Positions 1 to 8,352 of a stretch of DNA of 64,000 nt are shown here, one piece after another. The notes beneath the pieces were generated by a model. The model saw nothing but the letters and a program-made list of their open reading frames with translations, had not been told where the DNA came from and searched no databases. Where the stretch lies: NCBI GenBank assembly GCA_009911365.1, contig QXXF01000008.1:1-64000 (forward strand), given 5' to 3'. The stretch comes from Clostridiales bacterium. GTDB lineage: Bacteria > Bacillota > Clostridia > Peptostreptococcales > Anaerovoracaceae. A program made the position numbers and the translations under genes. Numbering within the stretch: the first letter of the stretch is position 1; each line of letters opens with the position of its first letter.

Positions 1-360
1 CCTTCTTTTTTCCCACGAACATGGCGGTTTTGACGATGCCTTTCCCGTACTTCACATACGAGCACTGGTAACCATGGATTTCTTCGTGCAGCATGACGTT
101 GACCCCATCGACGATTCGATTCGTGGGATGTACCATCGCAAAATGTTGTCGCCTTTGTCCAACTGTTTTTTGATGACATAAGCACCGTCTGGGTCGTATT
201 TGTTTAAGATCGTCAAGATGTTTTTCTTCGTGACTTTCGCCTCTATCCCTGGCATGGCCGCCGCCCTTGCTGGCTCCGCCGCTGAGAGCCAGGCGAGGAC
301 TGTGATCAGGATCATGAAGATCATGACTCGTGTGAAAGGCGCATGTTTGTTGTTTGGCAT
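1..360 (-). pseudogene. Frameshifted, truncated paralogue of the HExxH secreted protein at 3224-4243
   Basis: The first 76 or so codons (signal peptide, then the KKNI..LNKYDPDGAYVIKKQL segment) match the intact protein at 3224-4243 almost residue for residue. At about 118-126 one base is missing relative to the paralogue, where CCGCCGGATCGG becomes CCACGAATCGA. After that the matching sequence, including an HEEIHGYQ stretch equivalent to HEETHGYQ, continues in another frame to the window edge, while the original frame stops at 52. A functional metallopeptidase-like product is therefore unlikely. The gene is preceded by one of the four operator-bearing promoters of this region. A sequencing error at the missing base cannot be excluded. 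Confidence 0.75.
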
Positions 361-462
361 TGGTTTGCCTCCTTATTAGCTTTTTTATTCTGTGTTGTTC
401 CTAATTATCCTAAGTTATTCTGAATTTGGCAGCTATATGCTTCTTGTGCTGATCTGCTCCTA

Positions 463-511
463 ACCGTTTACGGCTAGTTCCATTATATACGGTATATGGT
501 TGTTGTTTCAA
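463..511 (-). promoter_or_regulatory. Operator-bearing promoter, copy 1 (upstream of the HExxH pseudogene)
   Basis: On the minus strand TTGAAA (506-511) and TATAAT (482-487) are separated by 18 nt. The spacer holds ACGGTATATGGT (489-500), a diverged form of the palindrome ACCGTATACGGT. A second half-conserved site, ACCGTTTACGGC (463-474), has its centre 26 bp away, the same spacing as in the copies at 9.9 and 24.8 kb. The promoter points toward the pseudogene that starts at 360. Confidence 0.6.
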
Positions 512-540
512 AGAAAAGTGGGGATTCATTGAAATTTAAA

Positions 541-578
541 TTACCGCCAAAATCTCAGAAATCGGATTTTGACGGTAA
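541..578. repeat. TTACCGCC stem-loop repeat, copy 1
   Basis: TTACCGCCAAAATC (541-554) faces GATTTTGACGGTAA (565-578) as an inverted repeat with a 10-nt loop. Similar elements lie at 11947-11986, 12114-12151 and 15857-15896, always between genes of the duplicated surface-protein/ATPase region. No U-run follows, so it looks more like a REP-type or miniature mobile palindrome than a terminator. Confidence 0.55.
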
Positions 579-713
579 AACCATTGAAGCACAGTGCTCT
601 TCCTTGTGCTTCAATGAACTACTCTTGCAACAAAGCGACAGGGAATTAAATCCTGAGAGATTGAACGGTTCATAAGTATTCCCTGCGAACAACGAAAACG
701 CTCGCAGAGAATT

Positions 714-830
714 GTGAGCCTCAGGGTGCCCTTTTTGGTGGATGAAACTTTTTTCGTTGAAGCAATTTGCGTACCGGCTGAGGACACTGATGCCGAGACA
801 CGTTCATCGCAGTGACACTTCGCGCGAAAA
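714..830 (-). pseudogene. Remnant of a surface-protein C-terminal Fn3-like domain
   Basis: Reading the minus strand down from about 830 gives a short open stretch ending in KKVSSTKKGTLRLT, which matches the start of the basic Fn3-like domain (KKVSSTKKGALKLTWKK) closing the large protein at 5039-8335. The match stops abruptly at about 714 where the rest of the domain should follow, and a degraded copy of the ATTCCCTGC/GCAGGGAAT terminator lies just downstream (about 669-713). This is probably the scar of a deleted surface-protein gene. The match is short, so the call is tentative. Confidence 0.4.
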
Positions 831-873
831 AAGCAGATCCATCGCCCCCCTTCCAAAGACTTTGACTCAGATG

Positions 874-1022
874 GATGTCGAAAATTAAATCTCCTCGGTC
901 GCTCCTTTTGTGGTACAATAGCAATAAACTGAGAAGCGAGGGCACGGGCGAGAGGACCGCAACCTGAAAAACACCTGTGAGAACAGCGGGAAGGGGCAAA
1001 AATCATGGGAAAAAGAGATATG
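874..1022 (+). repeat. Remnant of the promoter, leader and first codons of the AAA-ATPase-like gene
   Basis: This stretch is a diverged third copy of the leaders found before the ATPase-like genes at 10083 and 14114. It shares GTCGAAAATTAA, the -10-like TACAAT (914-919), AGCAATAA and GAGAACAGCGGGAAGGG, and ends in ATGGGAAAAAGAGATA (from 1005), equivalent to the first codons of those genes. The similarity ends at about 1022, where sequence encoding a reversed O-antigen-ligase-like protein begins. Only the 5' end of the gene survives, so the site marks a recombination junction. Confidence 0.65.
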
Positions 1023-1611
1023 AAAGGAGACCGTAAGCGTTGGGGTACTGAAAAAATCCACCCAGCCGATTCGCTTGAAAGAAAAATTCTTTTGCCGGGG
1101 TAAAGGCGCAGGCAATGGAAACGATGGTCATTCCCACTGCTGCGGCCGGAACAATTTCCAAAGCTTGCTTTCGATTTTCCACGCCCTGCTGCCATGCCGC
1201 CATGGCAAACAGAGGAAGGGGCAGAAATTTGATGACTCCTTGCAGAGCTTCACCCCTGTCCACCGCATAAAACAGCGTGATTCCAGCAAAGATCGGGAGC
1301 AGGCAAAATGCCATAAAGCCAAAGCTTCGAGGATAGGCCAGCGCCTTTGATTTTCTGGCTTGGGAAAACAGCCATGCCACCAGGCCGATGGAAGCTGCCG
1401 CAGAAACCCATTCCGGCAGGCCGCCGAAGGCGATCAAGGTTCCTGCCAAAAAAATCGTCAAAACATTTTTCGGTCTGCCGGATTCTTTTGCTGGGTTTTC
1501 CCTTTTCGCCTTGGTGTTTTTCTTGCCTCCGGTGTTATGTTTTCTTGATTTGGGCAACTGGTTCTTACCTTTTGTGATCTTGCCCGTGCCCTGTTTTTTA
1601 CGCTTAGCCAT
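1003..1611 (-). pseudogene. N-terminal fragment of an O-antigen-ligase-like (Wzy_C/WaaL family) membrane protein
   Basis: The 202-residue product starts with about 48 mostly Lys/Arg/Gly/Asn residues and continues with several hydrophobic segments. It contains GGFFQYPNAYGLL, the segment typical of O-antigen ligase/polymerase-like proteins just before their next membrane helices. Members usually run to 400-700 residues with ten or more helices, so this lacks most of the protein, including the large extracellular loop. The 3' end runs into the remnant of an ATPase-like gene start at about 1022, pointing to truncation by recombination. It begins 3 nt after the LRR_5 gene, so it would be co-transcribed. 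The ligase family call rests on the FFQYPN region and topology. Confidence 0.55.
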
Positions 1612-1614
1612 AGG

Positions 1615-3177
1615 CTATTTCACCTTGGCTTTCTTCACTTTGCTGTAAGCGCCATAAACATTCTTTTTACCGACCTTTTTGTAAGCCCTGACTTTTGTGA
1701 AATAAGTCTTGCCCCGCTTTAACTTGGTGAAAGTCTTAGTGACAGTCTTGTTTTTCTTGATGGTGGCTGTCTTTTTATTCTTTTTGAACTTCTTGTCTGT
1801 CGCCACCACCGCTTGGTAGCCAGTGGCTTTGGTGTCACGTTTCCAAGTGAGTTTCAGGGTGCCTCGTTTTATGGATTTGGCCTTTTTCAAAACCACCTTC
1901 TTTGGTTTTGAAGCGTTAGATTTTACCTGCTCCTTGTCGCTCTCTATGCTTGATTGGCTTTCAGCTCCCAGCTTTTTGGGCTGATCCTCATCTTTTACTG
2001 TTATGCTTATGCCACATTTAGCTGTCACATCGCAGCCGCCCAAAGCAGTCACAGTAATCTCCGCATTACCACTTTCTATTGCTGTCACATTGCCATCTGA
2101 TGTGACCTTTGCGATCTTCGGATCACTGGAACGCCACTCCACGCTTTTATCAGCTGCCTGTGCTGGGCCGCAGGCAGCCACTAATTTTATGGTATCTCCC
2201 ACATGCATAGCGGCATTTGTGTGATTTAAAGTCATTTCTGTCACCGGGATTTCCAAACTTCCCTTTTCATTATAACGGAGGTAGTCCAATTTGTTCTTTG
2301 CCGCATATTGCTCCGCATAAGAACCTTTGTCCACATATAACATCATCGCCGTGTCCCAAAAGGCAGAGTCATCAATGGAAATCACGCTGCTTGGAATGGT
2401 CAAAGTTTTGATATTGCTGCAAGATTCAAATCCGTATTTACTGATTGTTGTCACACCTTCAGGAATCACGCAGTGCTCGTTTTTGTAGTTCGTTCCGCAG
2501 ACGATCAAAGTTTTGCCATCCGCAGAGTACAAGATATTGTCTATGCTCTTGAAATCTGGATGACCGTTCTCCACTTCTATGGTCTCCAAGCTGCTGCTGT
2601 AAAAGAAGCTAGCAGGTACCTGCATCATGGTTTTGGAAATCTTAATATGTTTTAACTGAGACCATTGTGTATGGCGAATAATATTAAAGCTTCGAGAGCT
2701 GCTCTTTTCCTCCTCTATTTTTAAATTTGCGCCTTCTCCAAAAATAAGCGTTTCCAACTGCGGACAATCCCAAAACAAATAGGATCCATGCCAATCTACA
2801 AATATGTTCGTTATCCCGCCGAGATCCACTTTTTTTAAATTTGGACATTGCTCAAAACAACGATAGTCTATTTCTTTTACAGTCTCCGGGAATATGACTT
2901 CCGTCACAACCTCATCTTCCTGAAAAGCTTCGTAAACCTTCGTTACTGGCAGCTCGTTAATATACGCTGGTATATTAACAATTGGCTCCGTTCCACTGTA
3001 ACCATAAATCATATATTCTTGGTTTTCCATTAATTCATAATAAAGACCTGTTTCTGTCCATCCATATTGTGGCGCGGATTCCGCGCCATGAACATTTGAT
3101 GTGGCGATTAATATTGTAATTACGACACCTGCTAGGAAAATTAGCAGGCTGCTTTTATTCTTCCAATTCTGTGTCAT
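1615..3177 (-). CDS. Secreted BspA-type leucine-rich repeat protein with Ig-like and Fn3-like domains
   Basis: The 520-residue protein has an N-terminal signal peptide (hydrophobic residues about 11-30, cleavage near VHGAES). Residues about 45-300 hold LRR_5/BspA-type repeats with patterns such as TVKEIDYRCFEQCPNLKKVDL and VTTISKYGFESCSNIKTLTIP. A bacterial Ig-like group 2 domain follows (about 310-395, EWRSSDPKIAKVTSDGNVTAI), then a Ser-rich linker and the basic Fn3-like domain (about 435-520) shared with neighbours. BspA-like repeats are known from adhesins and interaction proteins of mucosal anaerobes; the ligand here is unknown. There is no LPXTG motif, so anchoring is probably through the lysine-rich C-terminal domain or another partner. 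The truncated O-antigen-ligase-like gene lies directly downstream. Confidence 0.8.
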   Translation of the reverse strand: MTQNWKNKSSLLIFLAGVVITILIATSNVHGAESAPQYGWTETGLYYELMENQEYMIYGYSGTEPIVNIPAYINELPVTKVYEAFQEDEVVTEVIFPETVKEIDYRCFEQCPNLKKVDLGGITNIFVDWHGSYLFWDCPQLETLIFGEGANLKIEEEKSSSRSFNIIRHTQWSQLKHIKISKTMMQVPASFFYSSSLETIEVENGHPDFKSIDNILYSADGKTLIVCGTNYKNEHCVIPEGVTTISKYGFESCSNIKTLTIPSSVISIDDSAFWDTAMMLYVDKGSYAEQYAAKNKLDYLRYNEKGSLEIPVTEMTLNHTNAAMHVGDTIKLVAACGPAQAADKSVEWRSSDPKIAKVTSDGNVTAIESGNAEITVTALGGCDVTAKCGISITVKDEDQPKKLGAESQSSIESDKEQVKSNASKPKKVVLKKAKSIKRGTLKLTWKRDTKATGYQAVVATDKKFKKNKKTATIKKNKTVTKTFTKLKRGKTYFTKVRAYKKVGKKNVYGAYSKVKKAKVK

Positions 3178-3223
3178 GTTTGTTTCCTTTCTATTCTCCT
3201 ATCGCTGCGCAAGGGAAACCGTC

Positions 3224-4243
3224 TCACTTCCCATTCTTCACCAACTTGTTATGAATGGATTTATATCGGCTCTTTTGAGTTTCCTTTTGCAGCTTTTTGT
3301 AATCTCCCGTGTAGCGGCCTATACTGTAGCTGTAACTTACGCTGTCGCCGCCCTCTTCATATTCTGCGGAAATGATCACCTTATCTGCCATGATCTTCAG
3401 ATCATAACCCTTTTCCGCCAGCAACTGCTGGATCTTGGGCAGTTTCCGTTCATAATCCTTGATCAGTTTAGTATAGCCGCTTTCCAGCCGCCGGTAAGCC
3501 TGGCAGAACTTCTTGTTTTCCACGATGCCTTTGTACACCTTGGGATAACGCTTTTTCGCATAATACAGATAGTGAAGGATGTAATATTTGAATTCCCCGT
3601 AAGCCAGCTTGTCATTTTCGCATTCTGCGATGAACACTTCCCATGCGTCCCAATCCGCGCTTTGCGCTACGTAGTATGGGAACAAGGCGATGTTGTTGCT
3701 CATTCCCATGCGGTAGGCGGCGAATTCGTCCATCAATCCGTAAGCACCGTTGACATCGGAAGACAGATTTTTAGTGGGCCTTCCCACATAGGTGTTGTAG
3801 CGGAAGGTCCGCAGCCCCTTGGGGATGGAAACGGCCATTTTTTTCGATGGGTAAACCTTGGTGACGGGCACATGAATGGTCTTCTTTTTCCCCACGAACA
3901 TGGCGGTTTTGACCGTGCCTTTGGCATACTTCGCATATGCGTACTGGTAACCGTGGGTTTCTTCATGCAGTGTGACATTAATCCCATCAATGATCCGATC
4001 CGGCGGGATATACCACCGCAGGATATCATCACCTTTGGCCAGCTGTTTTTTGATAATATAAGCGCCGTCCGGGTCGTATTTGCTTAGGATTTTTTGGATG
4101 TTTTTCTTGGTAACTTTTGCGTCCAGATCCGGTATTGCCGCTGCGTGCGCTGGCTGGGCAGCGGCTGGGAACCTGGCGAGGACTGTGATCAGGACCGTGA
4201 AAATCATGGCTCGGGTGAAAGCTGCACATTTGTTGTTTGGCAT
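3224..4243 (-). CDS. Secreted HExxH-motif protein, putative zinc metallopeptidase
   Basis: The 339-residue protein has a clear signal peptide (residues about 10-36, ending AHAAA). It carries HEETH at residues 93-97, followed about 75 residues later by LMDEFAAY (Glu173), a spacing that would suit a gluzincin-type third zinc ligand. The remainder is Tyr/Lys-rich with no other recognised domain. The HExxH reading is seen directly; peptidase activity is inference and no family was recognised with confidence. A frameshifted paralogue lies at 1-360. The gene follows a LytTR-type regulator gene by 27 nt on the same strand, so both may belong to one transcript. GCCAAACCAATG with GGAGGC upstream gives a good ribosome site. 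Confidence 0.6.
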   Translation of the reverse strand: MPNNKCAAFTRAMIFTVLITVLARFPAAAQPAHAAAIPDLDAKVTKKNIQKILSKYDPDGAYIIKKQLAKGDDILRWYIPPDRIIDGINVTLHEETHGYQYAYAKYAKGTVKTAMFVGKKKTIHVPVTKVYPSKKMAVSIPKGLRTFRYNTYVGRPTKNLSSDVNGAYGLMDEFAAYRMGMSNNIALFPYYVAQSADWDAWEVFIAECENDKLAYGEFKYYILHYLYYAKKRYPKVYKGIVENKKFCQAYRRLESGYTKLIKDYERKLPKIQQLLAEKGYDLKIMADKVIISAEYEEGGDSVSYSYSIGRYTGDYKKLQKETQKSRYKSIHNKLVKNGK

Positions 4244-4270
4244 TGGTTTGCCTCCTTTTTTATTGCAAAT

Positions 4271-5014
4271 TTAAGATCTCCGCATTTTTTCCGTGCGCTC
4301 TGACAAGTATTTCAGGTAGGCCTGCCGGACTTCTGTGTAGTAGGTCCTACTGATGGGAATAGTCACACCGTTCTCAAAGACAAATTGCCGGTCTAAAAGC
4401 TCCTGGGCCTGGGTGATATTCACCATGTAGCCGCTGTGACAGCGCAGGAAACGCCTGTCTGCCTGATCAATTATATCGCTGAATTTTCCATAAAACGAGT
4501 GCTTACCCACCAGTGTATGTAAATGGATTTTTCGCTTTTCCTTTTCAAAGTAAAGAATCCTGTTCAAAGGAATCCTTTGGATCCCTCTTTTGCTTTTCAC
4601 CACAAAGTCCGGCTCTGTCCTGCGCTTTTCCCATAACCGCTGCATGGCCCGATCCAGCGCCTGCTTGACATATTCCTCAGCTGCTGGTTTTCGCAGCGCA
4701 TAAACATGCTCCACCTCATAAACGTCCCAGTGTCCTTCGTCATATGCGGAAAGGAAAATCAGCTGTGTGTTTGGCTGGGCTTCCAGAATCTTTTTCCCTA
4801 GTTGAAGGCCGCTTTTTTTGTCCGGCGACAAATCCAGGAAAACGATGGCAGCTTCGCTTAAGCATCGCATGACGTGATTCCGCAGAGACTCTGCTTTGCA
4901 AAAGGATAGAATCGACATTGACAGCGTCTCCCTTGCGCTCAAAATCTGTTGGACTTGATTCGCCAACGCTTCCCGCTCTTCTGTGTCGCTATTGTAAATC
5001 AATATGTTCCACAT
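4271..5014 (-). CDS. LytTR-family response regulator
   Basis: The 247-residue protein has an N-terminal receiver-like domain and a C-terminal LytTR DNA-binding domain (about 135-240, with IPLNRILYFEKEKRKIHLHT and FLRCHSGYMVNI). The probable phosphoacceptor is Asp61 in IVFLDLSP, and Lys109 in ALRKP fits the conserved receiver lysine. The acidic pair near the N terminus is reduced to NSDTEE, so phosphorylation may be atypical. The overall layout is that of AgrA/LytR regulators. No histidine kinase gene is in the window, so it is an orphan here. It sits 24 nt after the LRR gene and before the HExxH gene, which suggests that it controls surface or cell-wall functions. Confidence 0.85.
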   Translation of the reverse strand: MWNILIYNSDTEEREALANQVQQILSARETLSMSILSFCKAESLRNHVMRCLSEAAIVFLDLSPDKKSGLQLGKKILEAQPNTQLIFLSAYDEGHWDVYEVEHVYALRKPAAEEYVKQALDRAMQRLWEKRRTEPDFVVKSKRGIQRIPLNRILYFEKEKRKIHLHTLVGKHSFYGKFSDIIDQADRRFLRCHSGYMVNITQAQELLDRQFVFENGVTIPISRTYYTEVRQAYLKYLSERTEKMRRS

Positions 5015-5038
5015 GATTGCTCCCTATCTGTTCGCCCC

Positions 5039-8000
5039 TTATTTAACCTTTGCTTTCTTCACTTTACTATATGCGCCGTATACTTTCGTCTTTCCCACTT
5101 GTTTGTAAGCTCTCACCTTCGCATAGTAGGTCTTTTTTCGTTTCAGCTTGGTGAATGTTTTGGTCACGGTCTTATTTTTCTTGATGACAGCTGTCTTTTT
5201 GTTCTTTTTGAATTTCTTGTCCGTTGCCACCATGGCTTGATAGCCGGTGGCCTTTGTGTCCTTTTTCCACGTGAGCTTCAATGCGCCTTTTTTAGTGGAG
5301 GAAACCTTTTTCAAGGCCACAGCCTTTGGCTTTTGCGGTTTGCTGGCAGTCGGCGGCTTGGTGTTCTGCCCTTCATCCCCCGCAGCTGCCGGCGGCTGGA
5401 CTGGCTCCGTGGCAGGAGGTTCTTGAGTCGCTGGTTGTGTCGACTCAGTGGCCGGCTGATCAGTCGTAGGCGCTGTCGCTGGTCCAGTTGGCTTTGATTC
5501 CGGCTCTTCGGTGGTCAGGTCGGTCGGATCAGATGCCATCTTTGCTGGCACTTCGTTCACGGTTCCATCGCTGGAAACGGTTCCGGCGTAAGACCAAACA
5601 TTGGAATGTAAATCCAAGCGTAAAGCCGGACGAACGGACTCATGCGTTGTGCTGACAAAACCACTGCCAGACTGGTGGACGATTCCATCGTACCAAACAG
5701 TCGCCGCATAAGATGCATAATTACCAGGTGAGCGCAGCCACCACCAGCCATTTCCCGCATATTCCTTAGATTTGTCCGTATACGCTCCATGGGATTTCGC
5801 ATAGGCCGTGTTTGCCGTTCTCCTTGTTTTGGAGTTTTCATCGCCATCGCTCGCAAATCCATACGCTGGGTTCATGGCTTCTTCTATAGACAAGAGAAAT
5901 ACTTTATCCTCGGTATCGTTTCCGCCATCCACATCATACTGTGCATTCTTTGGGTTTCTGACCGTCTTTTCTTTGATCGCTGCCTGCTCTTCACTGGTGA
6001 AAGCGGCTCCCAAGAAACTATCATCTCCATAATCTGTTTTGTTTTTGTTCGCACTGCTGCCATAGCCATTGAGCCAGCTTCTGACCGTGGACTTTTCCCA
6101 GTTCATGACACATGTCTCCGTTTCGTTGTATCGCTTGTGATCCAAAATTTTATCCGCAAGAAGCAACGCCTCATTTCCGTCTACCGATAGCACTCGCCAC
6201 TTGATCGGTTCTTCCTTGAAATCACCCTTTTTATCAGAACTCTGCGGATAATGGCCGAGCCACACGCAGTCCCAAGTCGCCTCATCGACTCCTCCTAATG
6301 GCGTTGGATTCTGCACGGACGCTGTTGCGTTTCCTGTTCCTTGTTTTATTTCATCTGCTTTGCCATCACTGGAAACCGTTCCGGCATATGACCAAAGATT
6401 TGATTTCAAATTCAAACGCAGAGCTGGACGGACCAAGCTGTTATAATCACAGTAATAGCGACTGCTAGGACGATGATACCTGCCTTCCAGGTTTGCGTCG
6501 CCTATGCCTTTCACATCAATAACAAACCATGAAGTTTGCCCAGGTGACCGCAGCCACCAACTCCCCAGCCCTCGATATGTGGCCTTGCCTTGAGGATTGG
6601 AGTAGTCCGTATTCAATGCTCTCCTGGTCATTGTGTGATCACTAGGGCTGTCTGCGAATCCGTATGCTGGATTTGTGGCTTCTTGTATGGACAGGAAGAA
6701 CAGTTTGTCTTCGGTATCCTTGCCGCCGTCCGTCTCGTGTTCTGGATTTTGCGGAGTGTGGACGGTTTTCTGATTGATGGCTGCCCTCTCCTCTGTCGTG
6801 AAGGCTTTGCCCATGAAATTGTCATTGGTGTAATCCTTTCCATCTAGATTGCGACTGCCGTCATAACCATTGAGCCAGCTTCTGATGGTGGAAGTTTCCC
6901 ACGTGACAGCAGCCTCTGCTTCGTTGTATGGCTTTGAATCCAAATTCTTGTCCGCAAGGAGCAAGGCTTCATCTCCTTCCACGGATAAAACTCTCCATTT
7001 GATCGGCTCTTTCTTGAAGCCGCCGTTTCCATCAGAACTCTGTGGGTAATGACCAAACCATACGCAATCCCAAGTCGCGGGCGCACCCGGTGTCAGTTTC
7101 GGGTTCCCCAGTTTTTCCGTGTCTGGATTGACTGCAGGTTCATTTTTTCCATTGACAGCAATCGTGACTTTTTTTGTGGCTTCCTCGTAATCCTCCGTGG
7201 CGGCGGCGGTGATGGTGATGACCGCCGTTCCAGCACCATGTATGGCCACAGTTCCATCTACGGATATTGTCGCTGTGTCAGGATTATCGCTTTCATAGCT
7301 CAATTTTCCATCTCCAACAGTCAGCACTGCGCCTAAGGAAAAATCCTGATCCTCTATTGTCTTTGTAATAAAGTACCTTGGCACTGTGATGAATTGCTTT
7401 CCCTCATCTTGGGAAACATTTTGTGGCTTGTCTTTTAAGCTTGTTAATTTTAAATTCTTGCTAGTATCTAAGCTCTTTAATTGGTTATTCTCACACCACA
7501 AAGCCTGCAGTTCCAAGCAGCTGCTCACATCCAAGCTTTTCAATTGGTTTTCTGAGCAACGCAAGTCCATCAGCACTAGATTCCGAGTCACATCTAAAGT
7601 TCTCAGTTGATTCTCGGAACAATCCAAAGTCTTTAACGCTAAATTCTGGCCTACATGTAAGCTGCTCAGATCATTTTTTTCACAGGATAGATGTTCTAAT
7701 TCCAAGTTGTTGCTCACATCTAAATCACTCAATGCGATATAGTAACAATACAAATCCTTCAGTGAGGGGTTATGGCTCACGTCCAAGCTGCTCAATGGGT
7801 TGACTTGACAAGATAATCCTTCCAACATTGAATTCTGGCTTATGTCCAGGCTGTTCAATCGGTTGTTGTTGCACCCCAGCTTTTTTAGTTTTGCGTTCTG
7901 ACTCACATCCAAGCTGCGCAATTGGTTATTGCCACAAAACAATGACTCTAATATTGTGTTTTGTCTCACATCCACGCTGCTCAGTTGGTTGAACTGGCAA

Positions 8001-8335
8001 TTTAACGTTTTTAATAACGAGTTTTGGCTTACATCCAGATCACCCAATGGATTGCCTTCACAGTTCAATGACTCTAATGCTGTGCAATTTCTTACATCCA
8101 AACGACTCAGCTTGCTATAGTCACATTCCAGTCTCTTTAACGCAGCGCAGGTACTCACGTCCAAGCCGCCTAGATGGTTGTAATCACAGCGCAAATCCTC
8201 CAGTAACGCACAATTGCTCACATCTATACTAGTCAATTTGTTATTGGAACAACGCAGCTCTTTTAGCTCCAGATTCTTGCTTATGTCCAGGTTCGTTAAT
8301 TGATTGCCGCAGCAGTCTAAAATCTCCAATGACAT
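5039..8335 (-). CDS. Giant LRR / Ig-like / double-DUF6273 / Fn3 surface protein (probably the 3' part of the CAP gene)
   Basis: Residues 1-310 contain about 14 repeats of roughly 21 residues (LxSLDVSxNxxLxxLxCxxNQ). An Ig-like segment follows (about 320-395), then two DUF6273 domains (about 413-650 and 685-930), each with TWDCVW.GHYPQS, PIKWRVLSV, ALLLADK and STxRSWLNGY. A Thr/Pro-rich linker (about 945-1010) leads to the basic Fn3-like domain (about 1015-1098). There is no signal peptide and no good ribosome site before the ATG at 8335. The same frame continues upstream as ITRLDGIEYF, joining the end of the CAP gene at a run of seven A. The two frames therefore look like one gene of about 1553 codons divided by a one-base shift. 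LRR and DUF6273 proteins of gut anaerobes are assumed to be surface adhesins; the function is unproven. Confidence 0.75.
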   Translation of the reverse strand: MSLEILDCCGNQLTNLDISKNLELKELRCSNNKLTSIDVSNCALLEDLRCDYNHLGGLDVSTCAALKRLECDYSKLSRLDVRNCTALESLNCEGNPLGDLDVSQNSLLKTLNCQFNQLSSVDVRQNTILESLFCGNNQLRSLDVSQNAKLKKLGCNNNRLNSLDISQNSMLEGLSCQVNPLSSLDVSHNPSLKDLYCYYIALSDLDVSNNLELEHLSCEKNDLSSLHVGQNLALKTLDCSENQLRTLDVTRNLVLMDLRCSENQLKSLDVSSCLELQALWCENNQLKSLDTSKNLKLTSLKDKPQNVSQDEGKQFITVPRYFITKTIEDQDFSLGAVLTVGDGKLSYESDNPDTATISVDGTVAIHGAGTAVITITAAATEDYEEATKKVTIAVNGKNEPAVNPDTEKLGNPKLTPGAPATWDCVWFGHYPQSSDGNGGFKKEPIKWRVLSVEGDEALLLADKNLDSKPYNEAEAAVTWETSTIRSWLNGYDGSRNLDGKDYTNDNFMGKAFTTEERAAINQKTVHTPQNPEHETDGGKDTEDKLFFLSIQEATNPAYGFADSPSDHTMTRRALNTDYSNPQGKATYRGLGSWWLRSPGQTSWFVIDVKGIGDANLEGRYHRPSSRYYCDYNSLVRPALRLNLKSNLWSYAGTVSSDGKADEIKQGTGNATASVQNPTPLGGVDEATWDCVWLGHYPQSSDKKGDFKEEPIKWRVLSVDGNEALLLADKILDHKRYNETETCVMNWEKSTVRSWLNGYGSSANKNKTDYGDDSFLGAAFTSEEQAAIKEKTVRNPKNAQYDVDGGNDTEDKVFLLSIEEAMNPAYGFASDGDENSKTRRTANTAYAKSHGAYTDKSKEYAGNGWWWLRSPGNYASYAATVWYDGIVHQSGSGFVSTTHESVRPALRLDLHSNVWSYAGTVSSDGTVNEVPAKMASDPTDLTTEEPESKPTGPATAPTTDQPATESTQPATQEPPATEPVQPPAAAGDEGQNTKPPTASKPQKPKAVALKKVSSTKKGALKLTWKKDTKATGYQAMVATDKKFKKNKKTAVIKKNKTVTKTFTKLKRKKTYYAKVRAYKQVGKTKVYGAYSKVKKAKVK

Positions 8336-8352
8336 GAAATATTCGATCCCAT

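Noticed and set aside
3101-4087. 328-codon plus-strand open frame
   Set aside because: It is antisense to the HExxH gene, which has a signal peptide, a ribosome site and a paralogue; the plus frame has no such support.
7440-8335. Regular direct repeats of about 63 bp, CRISPR-like at first sight
   Set aside because: They are LRR codons of 21 residues in a continuous open frame, with no constant repeat and no unique spacers.
8335-8335. Independent translation start of the LRR gene
   Set aside because: No Shine-Dalgarno sequence is suitably placed and no signal peptide follows, while the frame continues upstream to the A7 site.
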